From contig JAQUMN010000022.1 of assembly GCA_028718125.1 (NCBI GenBank), forward strand, positions 1 through 56,513: a DNA stretch of 56,513 bases, in the 5' to 3' direction. Shown here in pieces: positions 15,683-22,754 of this stretch. The first letter of the stretch is position 1, and each line of letters begins with the position of its first letter. The notes beneath the pieces are model-generated. The model was not told where the DNA came from. It ran no database searches and worked only from the letters and a program-made list of their open reading frames with translations. Origin of the DNA: Kiritimatiellia bacterium. GTDB taxonomy: Bacteria > Verrucomicrobiota > Kiritimatiellia > JAAZAB01. Made by a program: the position numbers and the translations under genes.

Positions 15683-16447
15683 TCATGGGCTCGTCCAAAC
15701 CCTTTTTTGTACCGCCACGGTAATTTGTCCTTCTTCGAGTTCCAATCGGGTTACGGCCTTGAGCAGAACGCGTTCCCGGATGCTCGAGGTCCAAAGCTCT
15801 CGCAGAGCGAAAGTCGCCGGCACACTCACCGGACCCGGCAATGGGAGGTGCCCGATCCGCCCGCTTCTTATTGTCCACTTAAATTCCGCACCATGCGTAG
15901 CAGGTTTAACCGGGCCATGTTCGGGCACCACTATAATCTGACTGGTCACGTTCCACGGACCCAGCTTCAGGGATCCGATCATCACCGGTCCCCACACGGA
16001 TGCCGTTGAGATCGTAATGGCATTAGGACGGATGGCCACCTCAGCCGCCTGCAGCACCGTTGTCCATACGCCCCGGGTCCGGGTAGTATTGACATTGCGC
16101 AGAAGGAGTCCGATATAGGCGTTGATTTCCCGCTCGGCAAATAATTGTGACGCGGGACTCAGGCCTTGTTCCAGCAACAGGATTTTTTTGCGCGCTTGCT
16201 GGGCGTCCGCCACGGTTCCCTTGCGGCCTTCGAGCGGCGCCGGCCACAGGACCAATGCCATGCAGGCCACAATACCTGCAAATATCGCCAGCCACAACAG
16301 GCGTCGGCCCCGCCCGCTCCCCGTGTTGCCCTTTGGCTCGCTCAAAGCCTCACTGTCAAGCGTCTGGATGTCCAGCTTGGCCCGGCACTGAATGCAGAAG
16401 ATATGGCCGAACGCATTCTCATAACCGCATTGCGGACATCGGATCAT
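15683..16447 (-). CDS. Zinc-ribbon membrane protein of unknown function
   Basis: Not recognised as a named family. The 254-residue protein starts MIRCPQCGYENAFGHIFC with a CPxC...CxxC zinc ribbon (Cys4, 7, 18, 21), then a short basic linker and one membrane helix (LLWLAIFAGIVACMALVLW, about 50-68). The remaining 185 residues would lie outside the cytoplasm and look beta-rich (AEVAIRPNAITISTASVWGP, LGPWNVTSQIIVVPEHG). It lies between argH (16 bp downstream) and the fmdB-type gene (81 bp upstream). ArgH is unlikely to be its functional partner; zinc-ribbon plus one helix is a frequent layout in envelope-sensing or assembly proteins of Gram-negative bacteria. Confidence 0.7.
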   Translation of the reverse strand: MIRCPQCGYENAFGHIFCIQCRAKLDIQTLDSEALSEPKGNTGSGRGRRLLWLAIFAGIVACMALVLWPAPLEGRKGTVADAQQARKKILLLEQGLSPASQLFAEREINAYIGLLLRNVNTTRTRGVWTTVLQAAEVAIRPNAITISTASVWGPVMIGSLKLGPWNVTSQIIVVPEHGPVKPATHGAEFKWTIRSGRIGHLPLPGPVSVPATFALRELWTSSIRERVLLKAVTRLELEEGQITVAVQKRVWTSP

Positions 16448-16488
16448 AATTGGTTTTAGACCTCGGCAGCCACGTCCGCCCCGCCTAT

Positions 16489-16518
16489 AATGCTACGCGT
16501 ATCATTGCGGGCGGGCAG
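16489..16518. repeat. Dispersed hairpin element
   Basis: CCCCGCCTATAATGCTACGC followed by GTATCATTGCGGGCGGGCAG forms a long imperfect hairpin. It shares its arms (CCCGCC / GGCGGGCAG) and GCTACGCGTA-like top with elements at 11557, 30825 and 36689. Confidence 0.55.
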
Positions 16519-16528
16519 TCGCTAGATT

Positions 16529-16843
16529 TCAGCGTTGTGGGCGTGCTGCGCCGGGTTTTTCCGCTTTGGCCGGTACAGCGGCCTTGGCGCCGTCTTTTGG
16601 AGCGCCCTTGCTCGCTTCCGCTTTTGGCTTATCCGCCGCTGATTGCTTCATGTAATGGTCGCTGCGGTAATCCGTCTGGTAAAATCCCGAGCCCTTGAAA
16701 ATAATCCCCGCGCCACGGCCGATCAGGCGTCGAACCTTGTTCTTTTTGCATTCAGGGCAAAGGGTAATGGGTTTGGCCGTAATGCTCTGAAAAAGCTCGA
16801 ATTTATGGTGACAGTCACGGCACTCGTATTCGTAGGTTGGCAT
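16529..16843 (-). CDS. FmdB family zinc-ribbon regulatory protein
   Basis: Start ATG 16843 (104 residues) gives MPTYEYECRDCHHKFELFQS, the standard start of FmdB/CxxC_CxxC_SSSS proteins, with AAGGAG upstream. The zinc ribbon is CRDC ... CPEC (about Cys9, 12, 31, 34). The middle RLIGRGAGIIFKGSGFYQTD is also conserved in the family. The last 40 residues are a low-complexity Lys/Ala/Pro tail. FmdB was named for a regulator of formamidase and amidase genes, but most homologues have no proven role. First gene of the run to argH. Confidence 0.9.
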   Translation of the reverse strand: MPTYEYECRDCHHKFELFQSITAKPITLCPECKKNKVRRLIGRGAGIIFKGSGFYQTDYRSDHYMKQSAADKPKAEASKGAPKDGAKAAVPAKAEKPGAARPQR

Positions 16844-16891
16844 AACAGCTGACAACTCCTTCCTTTCTAACCAATGATACCTGATTTGATT

Positions 16892-16919
16892 ATGATATAC
16901 AATTCCCCGCACAATTCAA
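16892..16919 (-). promoter_or_regulatory. Possible sigma-70 promoter of the FmdB-type gene
   Basis: On the minus strand TTGAAT (complement of 16914-16919) and TATCAT (complement of 16892-16897) are 16 bp apart and lie about 50 bp upstream of the ATG at 16843, in an AT-rich patch. Fit to consensus is fair, not strong. Confidence 0.4.
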
Positions 16920-17017
16920 CCCCTCATTCCGCGTCAATACGAGCGTAATATTCTCCTGTCATTTTTTTTCTCCTTATCATAATATAAACATTAATCTTTG
17001 CATAAGAGAGCATCGCC

Positions 17018-17920
17018 ATGTTCGATCTTCAGCATTACCTGGACAATAACATCCGGTTAATCAACACCGCGCTGGACCGGCAACTGCCGGTTGAAACCGA
17101 ACGGCCCGCCGCGCTCCACAAGGCCATGCGCTACAGCGTATTTTCCGGCGGCAAGCGCCTTCGTCCAATTTTATGTCTGGCGGCAACCGAAGCCTGTGGA
17201 CCGGCCTATGCCGGTGGCCCGGCCAATAACACGGCACTGACTGCAGCCCTTGCGATTGAAATTCTGCACACTTACACACTGATCCACGACGACCTGCCCA
17301 GCATGGATGATGACAAACTGCGCCGCGGCAAGCCCACCCTGCATATCGTTGCCGGCGAAGCCAATGCCATCCTGGCCGGTGACGCGCTGTTGACCCTGGC
17401 ATTTGAATGGCTGGCGGAAGTGCGTGCCCCGTCGCCCTACCCGCCCAACCAGCTCAGCCTGGAGCTGGCGCGCGCAGCGGGAAGTCGGGGTGTGGTCGGC
17501 GGGCAGATCGAAGACCTTGCCGCCGAAGGCCGGCCGGCCGATCCCGACACGGTGGATTACATTCATCGCCATAAGACCGCCGTTCTCCTGCGGGCCTCGG
17601 TGCGTATGGGCGGCATCGCCGCCGGCACCGGCAAAAAGGAATTGGCCGCATTGACCGCCTATGGCGACGCCATCGGCCTGACATTCCAAATTGTGGATGA
17701 CATACTGAACGAAACCTCAACAGCTGTCACCTTGGGCAAAGCCGCCGGCAGTGATCGCAAGCGCGGCAAAATGACGTGTGTCGCCGCACACGGATTAGCG
17801 GCCGCCCGGGAACGGGCGCGGCTATTGACGAAAGACGCTGTTGCCGCGTTGCAGCCGCTCCCGGGAAATCGTGAGCCGCTGACAGCGTTGGCCCAATGGA
17901 TGACCGAACGAACACATTAA
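17018..17920 (+). CDS. ispA: Polyprenyl (farnesyl/geranylgeranyl) diphosphate synthase
   Basis: A 300-residue trans-isoprenyl diphosphate synthase. The first aspartate-rich motif is HDDLPSMDDDKLRRGKPT and the second FQIVDDILNET; the N-terminal GGKRLRPILC supplies the diphosphate-binding Lys/Arg. It condenses IPP with allylic diphosphates to give C15-C20 products for quinone, carotenoid and cell-wall lipid carriers. Chain length cannot be decided here, though overall similarity is to the bacterial IspA group. In many bacteria ispA precedes dxs; here an O-antigen-ligase-like gene follows 4 bp later, so the two are probably co-transcribed. AAGAGAG upstream of the ATG is a fair ribosome-binding site. 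Confidence 0.92.
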   Translation: MFDLQHYLDNNIRLINTALDRQLPVETERPAALHKAMRYSVFSGGKRLRPILCLAATEACGPAYAGGPANNTALTAALAIEILHTYTLIHDDLPSMDDDKLRRGKPTLHIVAGEANAILAGDALLTLAFEWLAEVRAPSPYPPNQLSLELARAAGSRGVVGGQIEDLAAEGRPADPDTVDYIHRHKTAVLLRASVRMGGIAAGTGKKELAALTAYGDAIGLTFQIVDDILNETSTAVTLGKAAGSDRKRGKMTCVAAHGLAAARERARLLTKDAVAALQPLPGNREPLTALAQWMTERTH

Positions 17921-17924
17921 ATCC

Positions 17925-19208
17925 ATGACCTGGCCCCAACTTAATTATCTGGCAGGCCGGTGGCGCGATCTGCCGCCGGCGTGGCGTTTTGCCGCGGCAT
18001 CGGCGGTGGCGCTGCTGGTCTGGACGTTTTCGTCCAAAGCTCTCCAGGACATTCTTGTCTTCGGCGCGTTCTTTTTTGCGCTGACCCGGGCAGGTCTTGG
18101 CGCAGGCGCCTGGAAGCAGCCGGCGGGTATCGCTTTTATCGTCGTCGCGCTTCACCTGGTTCTATCATTGACTCTTTCCGAACATCCGCGGCTCTCGCTG
18201 CGCGATTTCAGCGGATTACTGGAAGTGCTTGCAGGCGCCTTCGCCATCCCGGTGCTTTTCAATACGCGGAAAAAAATCGCCGCAGCCCTGTTTTACAGCG
18301 CCGTCGCAGTTGCCCTGACGCTGGGTTATGATCTCGCGCGCCTGGCCTGCCACCTGGGTCCGACCCTGCTCGCCAAGGGGCATGTCTTTACACCGTTTAT
18401 CCTGAACCATGCCAATGTTGCCAGCATGATGGCCGGCGCGGCCATCTTCGTATTCTTCCAACACGGGCTCCACGTTATTGCGAAACACAACTGTTGTCCG
18501 TCGTCCGTCGTCTGCCATCTGTCGTCTGTCATCTGTCGTCTATCCTCCGTCCTCGTTTGCCTGCTGGGCATCCTGATCTGCCTGGCGCACATGGTCATGA
18601 TGGCTTCGCGCGGTCCGCAGCTCGCCTTCGCGCTGGCCGTGGCCGGCGCCGGACTCCTGATTCCCAGCCGGGGCGGCAAGCTGTTGTGGTTTCTGATCAT
18701 GGTCCTGGGCGCCGGTACGTTGATCGTAAATATCGAACATGTTAATCCGCGCTTTATGGAAAAAAAGAGCATGTCCACTTTCAGCGAGCGCGATAAAGTC
18801 TGGCAACATACCTGGAACCTGAGCAAGCAGCATCCCTGGTTCGGCTACGGCTACGGCAAGCGGACTTTTGAGGCGGTTTATTATAGCACGCAACCCCCCA
18901 AGTCCATCTTCCATTACCCGCACACGCATCAATTCTGGCTGAAACTTCTGTTTGAATTCGGCTGGACCGGCTTGGCGCTGCACCTGGCCGCCTGGCTCAT
19001 CCTGGGCATCGGCCTGGTACGCTGCGTGTTTGCCCAACCGACCTTCACGGACCGCCTCCTACCGGGCACGGTGGGAATTATTTTATGCTTCATCCACCTA
19101 TACGGACTGGGTGATTACCCGGACAATATCGTCATGATGGCCCAGTTCTGGCTCGTCCCCGCAGCCCTGGTGTTGATGAAAAAACAGGAAGATGAACACG
19201 CCGCTTGA
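17925..19208 (+). CDS. O-antigen ligase/polymerase-like membrane protein
   Basis: A 427-residue integral membrane protein with about ten or more hydrophobic segments. The Wzy_C-type motif is present near the C-terminus: a loop ending in FHYPHTHQFWLKLLFEFGWT with the conserved His pair and Glu, preceded by WFGYGYGKRTFE; the ASRGPQL motif follows an earlier helix. Such proteins join or polymerise lipid-linked glycans on the periplasmic face of the inner membrane. Residues about 190-211 are encoded by a 63-bp 7-bp-repeat tract (18494-18556), which adds a Ser/Cys-rich heptapeptide repeat to a loop between two helices and appears to be an in-frame insertion. It is flanked by ispA (4 bp) and thpR (17-bp overlap). 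Confidence 0.82.
   Translation: MTWPQLNYLAGRWRDLPPAWRFAAASAVALLVWTFSSKALQDILVFGAFFFALTRAGLGAGAWKQPAGIAFIVVALHLVLSLTLSEHPRLSLRDFSGLLEVLAGAFAIPVLFNTRKKIAAALFYSAVAVALTLGYDLARLACHLGPTLLAKGHVFTPFILNHANVASMMAGAAIFVFFQHGLHVIAKHNCCPSSVVCHLSSVICRLSSVLVCLLGILICLAHMVMMASRGPQLAFALAVAGAGLLIPSRGGKLLWFLIMVLGAGTLIVNIEHVNPRFMEKKSMSTFSERDKVWQHTWNLSKQHPWFGYGYGKRTFEAVYYSTQPPKSIFHYPHTHQFWLKLLFEFGWTGLALHLAAWLILGIGLVRCVFAQPTFTDRLLPGTVGIILCFIHLYGLGDYPDNIVMMAQFWLVPAALVLMKKQEDEHAA
18494..18556 (+). repeat. Nine-unit 7-bp repeat tract inside a coding region
   Basis: Units are TTGTCCG, TCGTCCG, TCGTCTG, CCATCTG, TCGTCTG, TCATCTG, TCGTCTA, TCCTCCG, TCCTCGT. Nine units make 63 bp, or exactly 21 codons, so the frame is kept. 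Three units give seven codons, and the protein accordingly reads SSVVCHL, SSVICRL, SSVLVCL. The same TCGTCTG-type tract lies outside genes at 3724 and 14219 and, in complement, at 32707. Confidence 0.8.
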
Positions 19209-19836
19209 ACCAACACCTGACACTCATCCGATCCGCGCCTTTATGGCCGCGGCCATCAGTAATGCGGTCCGGGGCAAACTGACCGACATTCAGGCCCGTC
19301 TGAAACAGACCGGCGCGGAAATCGGCTGGGTTGCGCCGGCCAATATCCACCTCACGATCCTCTTCCTGGGCACGGTATTTGAATCGCAGGCATCAGCTCT
19401 CGCGGTCGTCGCGGATGAGATTGCATCGGCCCATCAGCCCTGTACGCTGGAAGTAAAAGGCATCGGCGCTTTCGGCCGCCCGCGTTCCCCGAGAGTTATC
19501 TGGGCCGGCCTGGCAGGCAATCTTCAACCACTTATGGCTCTACAGGCCGAGGTTGCGGCCGCCGCAAAAAAGACTGGGGTTTTTACCGATGACAAGCCCT
19601 TTCACCCGCACCTGACAATCGGCCGGAGGCGCTCAGCGCGCAATATTGAAGAACTTTCGGCCGTTCTGGAAACCTGGCCTGACACGGCCTTCGGGACGAT
19701 CATAATTGACCGCGTACTCCTGATGAAGAGCGAGTTGACAGCCCGTGGACCGATCTACACCGTCATGCACGAAAGCAAGTTAGCCGCAAATCCCGGTCTT
19801 TTTCCGAGGCCCAATCCACCGGCGGGCCTTGCCTGA
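19192..19836 (+). CDS. thpR: RNA 2',3'-cyclic phosphodiesterase (2H family)
   Basis: A 214-residue protein of the 2H phosphoesterase family with both catalytic HxTx motifs: NIHLTILFLG and FHPHLTIGR. VFMAAAIS-like residues (RAFMAAAISNAVRGKL) match the conserved start RxFxAL. Members open 2',3'-cyclic phosphate ends of RNA to 2'-phosphates, and were first described as 2'-5' RNA ligases. The gene overlaps the end of the O-antigen-ligase-like gene by 17 bp and has ACAGGAAG upstream. The C-terminal 15 residues are proline-rich and probably unstructured. Convergent with the M81 gene. Confidence 0.9.
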   Translation: MNTPLEPTPDTHPIRAFMAAAISNAVRGKLTDIQARLKQTGAEIGWVAPANIHLTILFLGTVFESQASALAVVADEIASAHQPCTLEVKGIGAFGRPRSPRVIWAGLAGNLQPLMALQAEVAAAAKKTGVFTDDKPFHPHLTIGRRRSARNIEELSAVLETWPDTAFGTIIIDRVLLMKSELTARGPIYTVMHESKLAANPGLFPRPNPPAGLA

Positions 19837-19846
19837 ATCCGCTGCG

Positions 19847-21352
19847 TCAGGCTCGTATCGGGCAATGGCTCGCTGGGATTTCGTCCAAAGGATAGATCGG
19901 CCGCCGGAGGCGGCGATAGGTGTATAGGGATAAATTCGGGGAATGAATCCCCGGTGTATCCAACTCGAAAATTTTCGCGGCCATCGTTTGATAGCCGGCA
20001 CGGAAATGCACGGCCGATTTCAGGCCGACCAGCAGCCGCTCACGGGGTTCGATACCCAGGCAGCGCAAGGCTTCACAGTCGAAAGGCTGGAATCTGTTTT
20101 CCGCCAGGATAATTTCCACGTTGTTGACCACGAACACTGCCGCGCGTCCCATGCTGACGCGCATCCCGGTCATCATGGGACCCTTATTGACATATTCTTT
20201 TTCACCGACCCAGCGCACTTCCCCCGTCAGGGTTAGAGAGGAACCATGCCGGGCATCGGTTTTACCGCCAACAACCAGCGTCGCCTGATGGCCGGCGCCA
20301 ACCTGGTGCGCCCGGGCCACCGCCTCCGGGTCCGCGATAATGGCCACCACCGCCGAGGGCACATTTGCCCGCACCAGTTCCGCGAGCATCACGGTACCAT
20401 CGCAGGGCGCTCCGCCGCCCGGGTTATCCGATCCGTCGGCAAGCAAAACCGGACCGTGTTTCGCGCGGAGCGCATAGTCAATGGCCTCGCGCACAGGGGT
20501 CAAGGACACGCGGAAATCCTGGCGACGCGACCAGATATAATCCGCCAGTTCATCCGCTGTCCTCCGGGCTAAAGCCTCGTCGGCGTTGGCGGTTACCACC
20601 ACCGCGACCCCCGCGTCCCGTATATCGGCAAACGGGAAGCCCCCGGCCAAGGTAATGGTGATAATCCCCGCCTGCCGTTCCAGCTCATGAACAAGTTTAA
20701 AAGCATCCGCCATGGGACCTTGAAGCGTGCATTGCCGCGGGGGCCCGATCATCAGGTCAATCTGCCGGTAAGCCACGACCGGCTTGACCGCCCCTTTCAG
20801 GATGGCGGCCATCAGGTTCGCTGCTTCTTCGCCGCGCTCAATAAAATCCACGTGCGGATAGGTGTCGTAGCCGATCAGTGTCGTAGCCTCCCGGGCCATC
20901 CGCGAGGTAATGTTGGCATGCAGATCCAGGTTGGCAATAACGGGAACCCGGGGCCCCACCAGTGACCGAACCTGCTGGAGCAGGTCGCCTTCGACATCCT
21001 CACACTGGTCCGTTACCATCGCGCCATGCAATTCCAGAAGCACACCATGCACCGGCAGGGCTTGGCGCAGTTTATCCAAAAGCTCCGTTCTCAGGCGTAT
21101 ATAAGCTTCGTGGCGCACCGTTCCCGAGGGCTGGGCCATGGTCCAAATTAACGGCACCAATTCAACCCCAAATTTTTCGGCGACCGCGATATGCCCGCCG
21201 GTACACATGGATACTCCGCGCAAAGTTTGCAGAATTTCCCGATCCTTCAGCAAACCCGGGTTGGCGCCTTTAAGTTCAAAGGCTGCGTAAGGTGTCAATC
21301 CGTCGGCAAACGTATTCGTTTCGTGGAGCAGACCGGCAATTGCAATGCGCAT
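19847..21352 (-). CDS. M81 family metallopeptidase (MlrC-like)
   Basis: Start ATG 21352 (501 residues) gives MRIAIAGLLHETNTFADG, the usual MlrC N-terminus. Zinc-site regions are visible: LHGAMVTDQCEDVEGDLL, ANLDLHANITSRM and YDTYPHVDFIERG. The C-terminal MlrC_C domain starts near VLLADGSDNPGGGAPCDGT. The founding member cleaves linearised microcystin peptides; most homologues in other bacteria are of unknown substrate. The gene starts 4 bp after the stop of the phosphofructokinase gene, so the two form an operon, an unusual pairing. No signal peptide is visible. Confidence 0.88.
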   Translation of the reverse strand: MRIAIAGLLHETNTFADGLTPYAAFELKGANPGLLKDREILQTLRGVSMCTGGHIAVAEKFGVELVPLIWTMAQPSGTVRHEAYIRLRTELLDKLRQALPVHGVLLELHGAMVTDQCEDVEGDLLQQVRSLVGPRVPVIANLDLHANITSRMAREATTLIGYDTYPHVDFIERGEEAANLMAAILKGAVKPVVAYRQIDLMIGPPRQCTLQGPMADAFKLVHELERQAGIITITLAGGFPFADIRDAGVAVVVTANADEALARRTADELADYIWSRRQDFRVSLTPVREAIDYALRAKHGPVLLADGSDNPGGGAPCDGTVMLAELVRANVPSAVVAIIADPEAVARAHQVGAGHQATLVVGGKTDARHGSSLTLTGEVRWVGEKEYVNKGPMMTGMRVSMGRAAVFVVNNVEIILAENRFQPFDCEALRCLGIEPRERLLVGLKSAVHFRAGYQTMAAKIFELDTPGIHSPNLSLYTYRRLRRPIYPLDEIPASHCPIRA

Positions 21353-21356
21353 GATT

Positions 21357-22571
21357 TCACCCGATCCTCGGTATGACAATCCTCTTGAACGAGGCGACCT
21401 TGGGCAGGGGACCGACGATCGGCTGGGCGTATTCCAGGAAGGCCGGGGTCACGTCATTGCCCGCCTTGTTGATAAATTCATCCGGCATGTGGCGGGTAGC
21501 CTTGGCCACGGCTTTGAGCGGAACGCGCTCGAAAAATACGGCATATTTTTTGCCCGGCTTGCGGCGGATGGCGACGGATCCATCCGTATCCTTGCCGACT
21601 GCCCAGCGCACGGCCAGTTCGCCGACGGCCCGCGCCTCGCGGGCATCCACCTCGGAAATAAGGCCCGGGAAAGAGCGCTGAAGATAACCGAAGGTATCGG
21701 CGCGCACACGGGTAATTTTGGTCTGCGTCTTGATCTCGTTGGCCAACAGGTCGCCGAGCGCCCCGGTGCCGCTGAGCTGGACATTGCCGTGCGAATCGGT
21801 TTCGGTGGTGAACTTGGTGGCAATCGCCGAGCCTTCGGCATCGGAAATGCCTTCGGATACAACCACGACGCAACGGCCCAGTTTTTCGTATACCCGCGTG
21901 ACATCTTCGACGTATTGCTTCATCGCAAACGGTCTTTCCGGCAGATAGATCAAGTGCGGGCCGTCGCCCGGATTTGTCCGCGCCAGGGCGGCGGCGGCGG
22001 TCAGAAAGCCGGCATGCCGTCCCATGACCACGTCGATCTTGACCCCCGGGAGCGCCCGGTTGTCGAGGTCGCCGCCCATTACGGCGCAGGCCACAAACTT
22101 GGCGGCGCTGCCGAAGCCGGGGGTGTGGTCGTTTTCGAGCAAGTCGTTATCAATCGTCTTGGGGATATGGAAACAGCGGCACTCGTAATTGATCTTGTGG
22201 GCCTGCTCGTTGATGATATGGGTTGTTTCGGCCGAATCGTTGCCGCCGATGTAAAAGAAATAGCGAATATTGTATTTCAGCATAATGCCGAAAATCTTGA
22301 GACACTCCTGCTCGCTGGGTTTTTTGCGTACAGTGCCCAACGCCGAGGACGGCGTTATCGCGACCGCTTCCAGATCAGCCTTGGATTCCTTGCGCAGGTC
22401 GATCATATTCTCATCCAGCACGCCCTTGATCCCGTGCAGGGACCCGTAAACGCCCAGGATTTCCCTGTGTTTCCTGGCTTCCTGGATGGCGCCCACCAGG
22501 CTCCGGTTGATGACCGCCGTCGGTCCGCCGCTCTGCGCAATCAGCATGTTGCCCTTGAGTAACTGAGTCAT
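21357..22571 (-). CDS. 6-phosphofructokinase, probably pyrophosphate-dependent
   Basis: Start ATG 22571 (404 residues) has GGGAGAG upstream; an in-frame alternative 48 bp earlier adds nothing recognisable. The active site is seen as IAQSGGPTAVIN, YIGGNDSAETTH, IPKTIDNDL (catalytic Asp) and VVMGRHAGFL. Lys in PKTIDND and a non-Gly residue in the GGNDS motif are features of the PPi-using enzymes rather than the ATP-using PfkA (GGDGS, with Gly at the later site). It catalyses the reversible fructose-6-phosphate/fructose-1,6-bisphosphate step. Phosphoryl donor needs an assay. Linked to the M81 peptidase gene 4 bp downstream. Confidence 0.9.
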   Translation of the reverse strand: MTQLLKGNMLIAQSGGPTAVINRSLVGAIQEARKHREILGVYGSLHGIKGVLDENMIDLRKESKADLEAVAITPSSALGTVRKKPSEQECLKIFGIMLKYNIRYFFYIGGNDSAETTHIINEQAHKINYECRCFHIPKTIDNDLLENDHTPGFGSAAKFVACAVMGGDLDNRALPGVKIDVVMGRHAGFLTAAAALARTNPGDGPHLIYLPERPFAMKQYVEDVTRVYEKLGRCVVVVSEGISDAEGSAIATKFTTETDSHGNVQLSGTGALGDLLANEIKTQTKITRVRADTFGYLQRSFPGLISEVDAREARAVGELAVRWAVGKDTDGSVAIRRKPGKKYAVFFERVPLKAVAKATRHMPDEFINKAGNDVTPAFLEYAQPIVGPLPKVASFKRIVIPRIG

Positions 22572-22754
22572 GGTTTGCTCTCCCAAAAAAGAAGACGTTA
22601 GAATCAAGTCCGAGCCCAAAAACGGACGTCAGCATGGAAAAAGCGGCCCGCTTTGTCAACGGCATTCTTGGAATGCCTCAACCATCGCCGGGCTGTCGGC
22701 GGGCGGTGGATTCGCTGAGCAGGTGCTGGACGTCAACTACCGATGGTCTATCCT

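Noticed and set aside
21345..22562. 405-codon open frame on the plus strand
   Set aside because: Antisense to the phosphofructokinase gene, with low-complexity composition and no motif.
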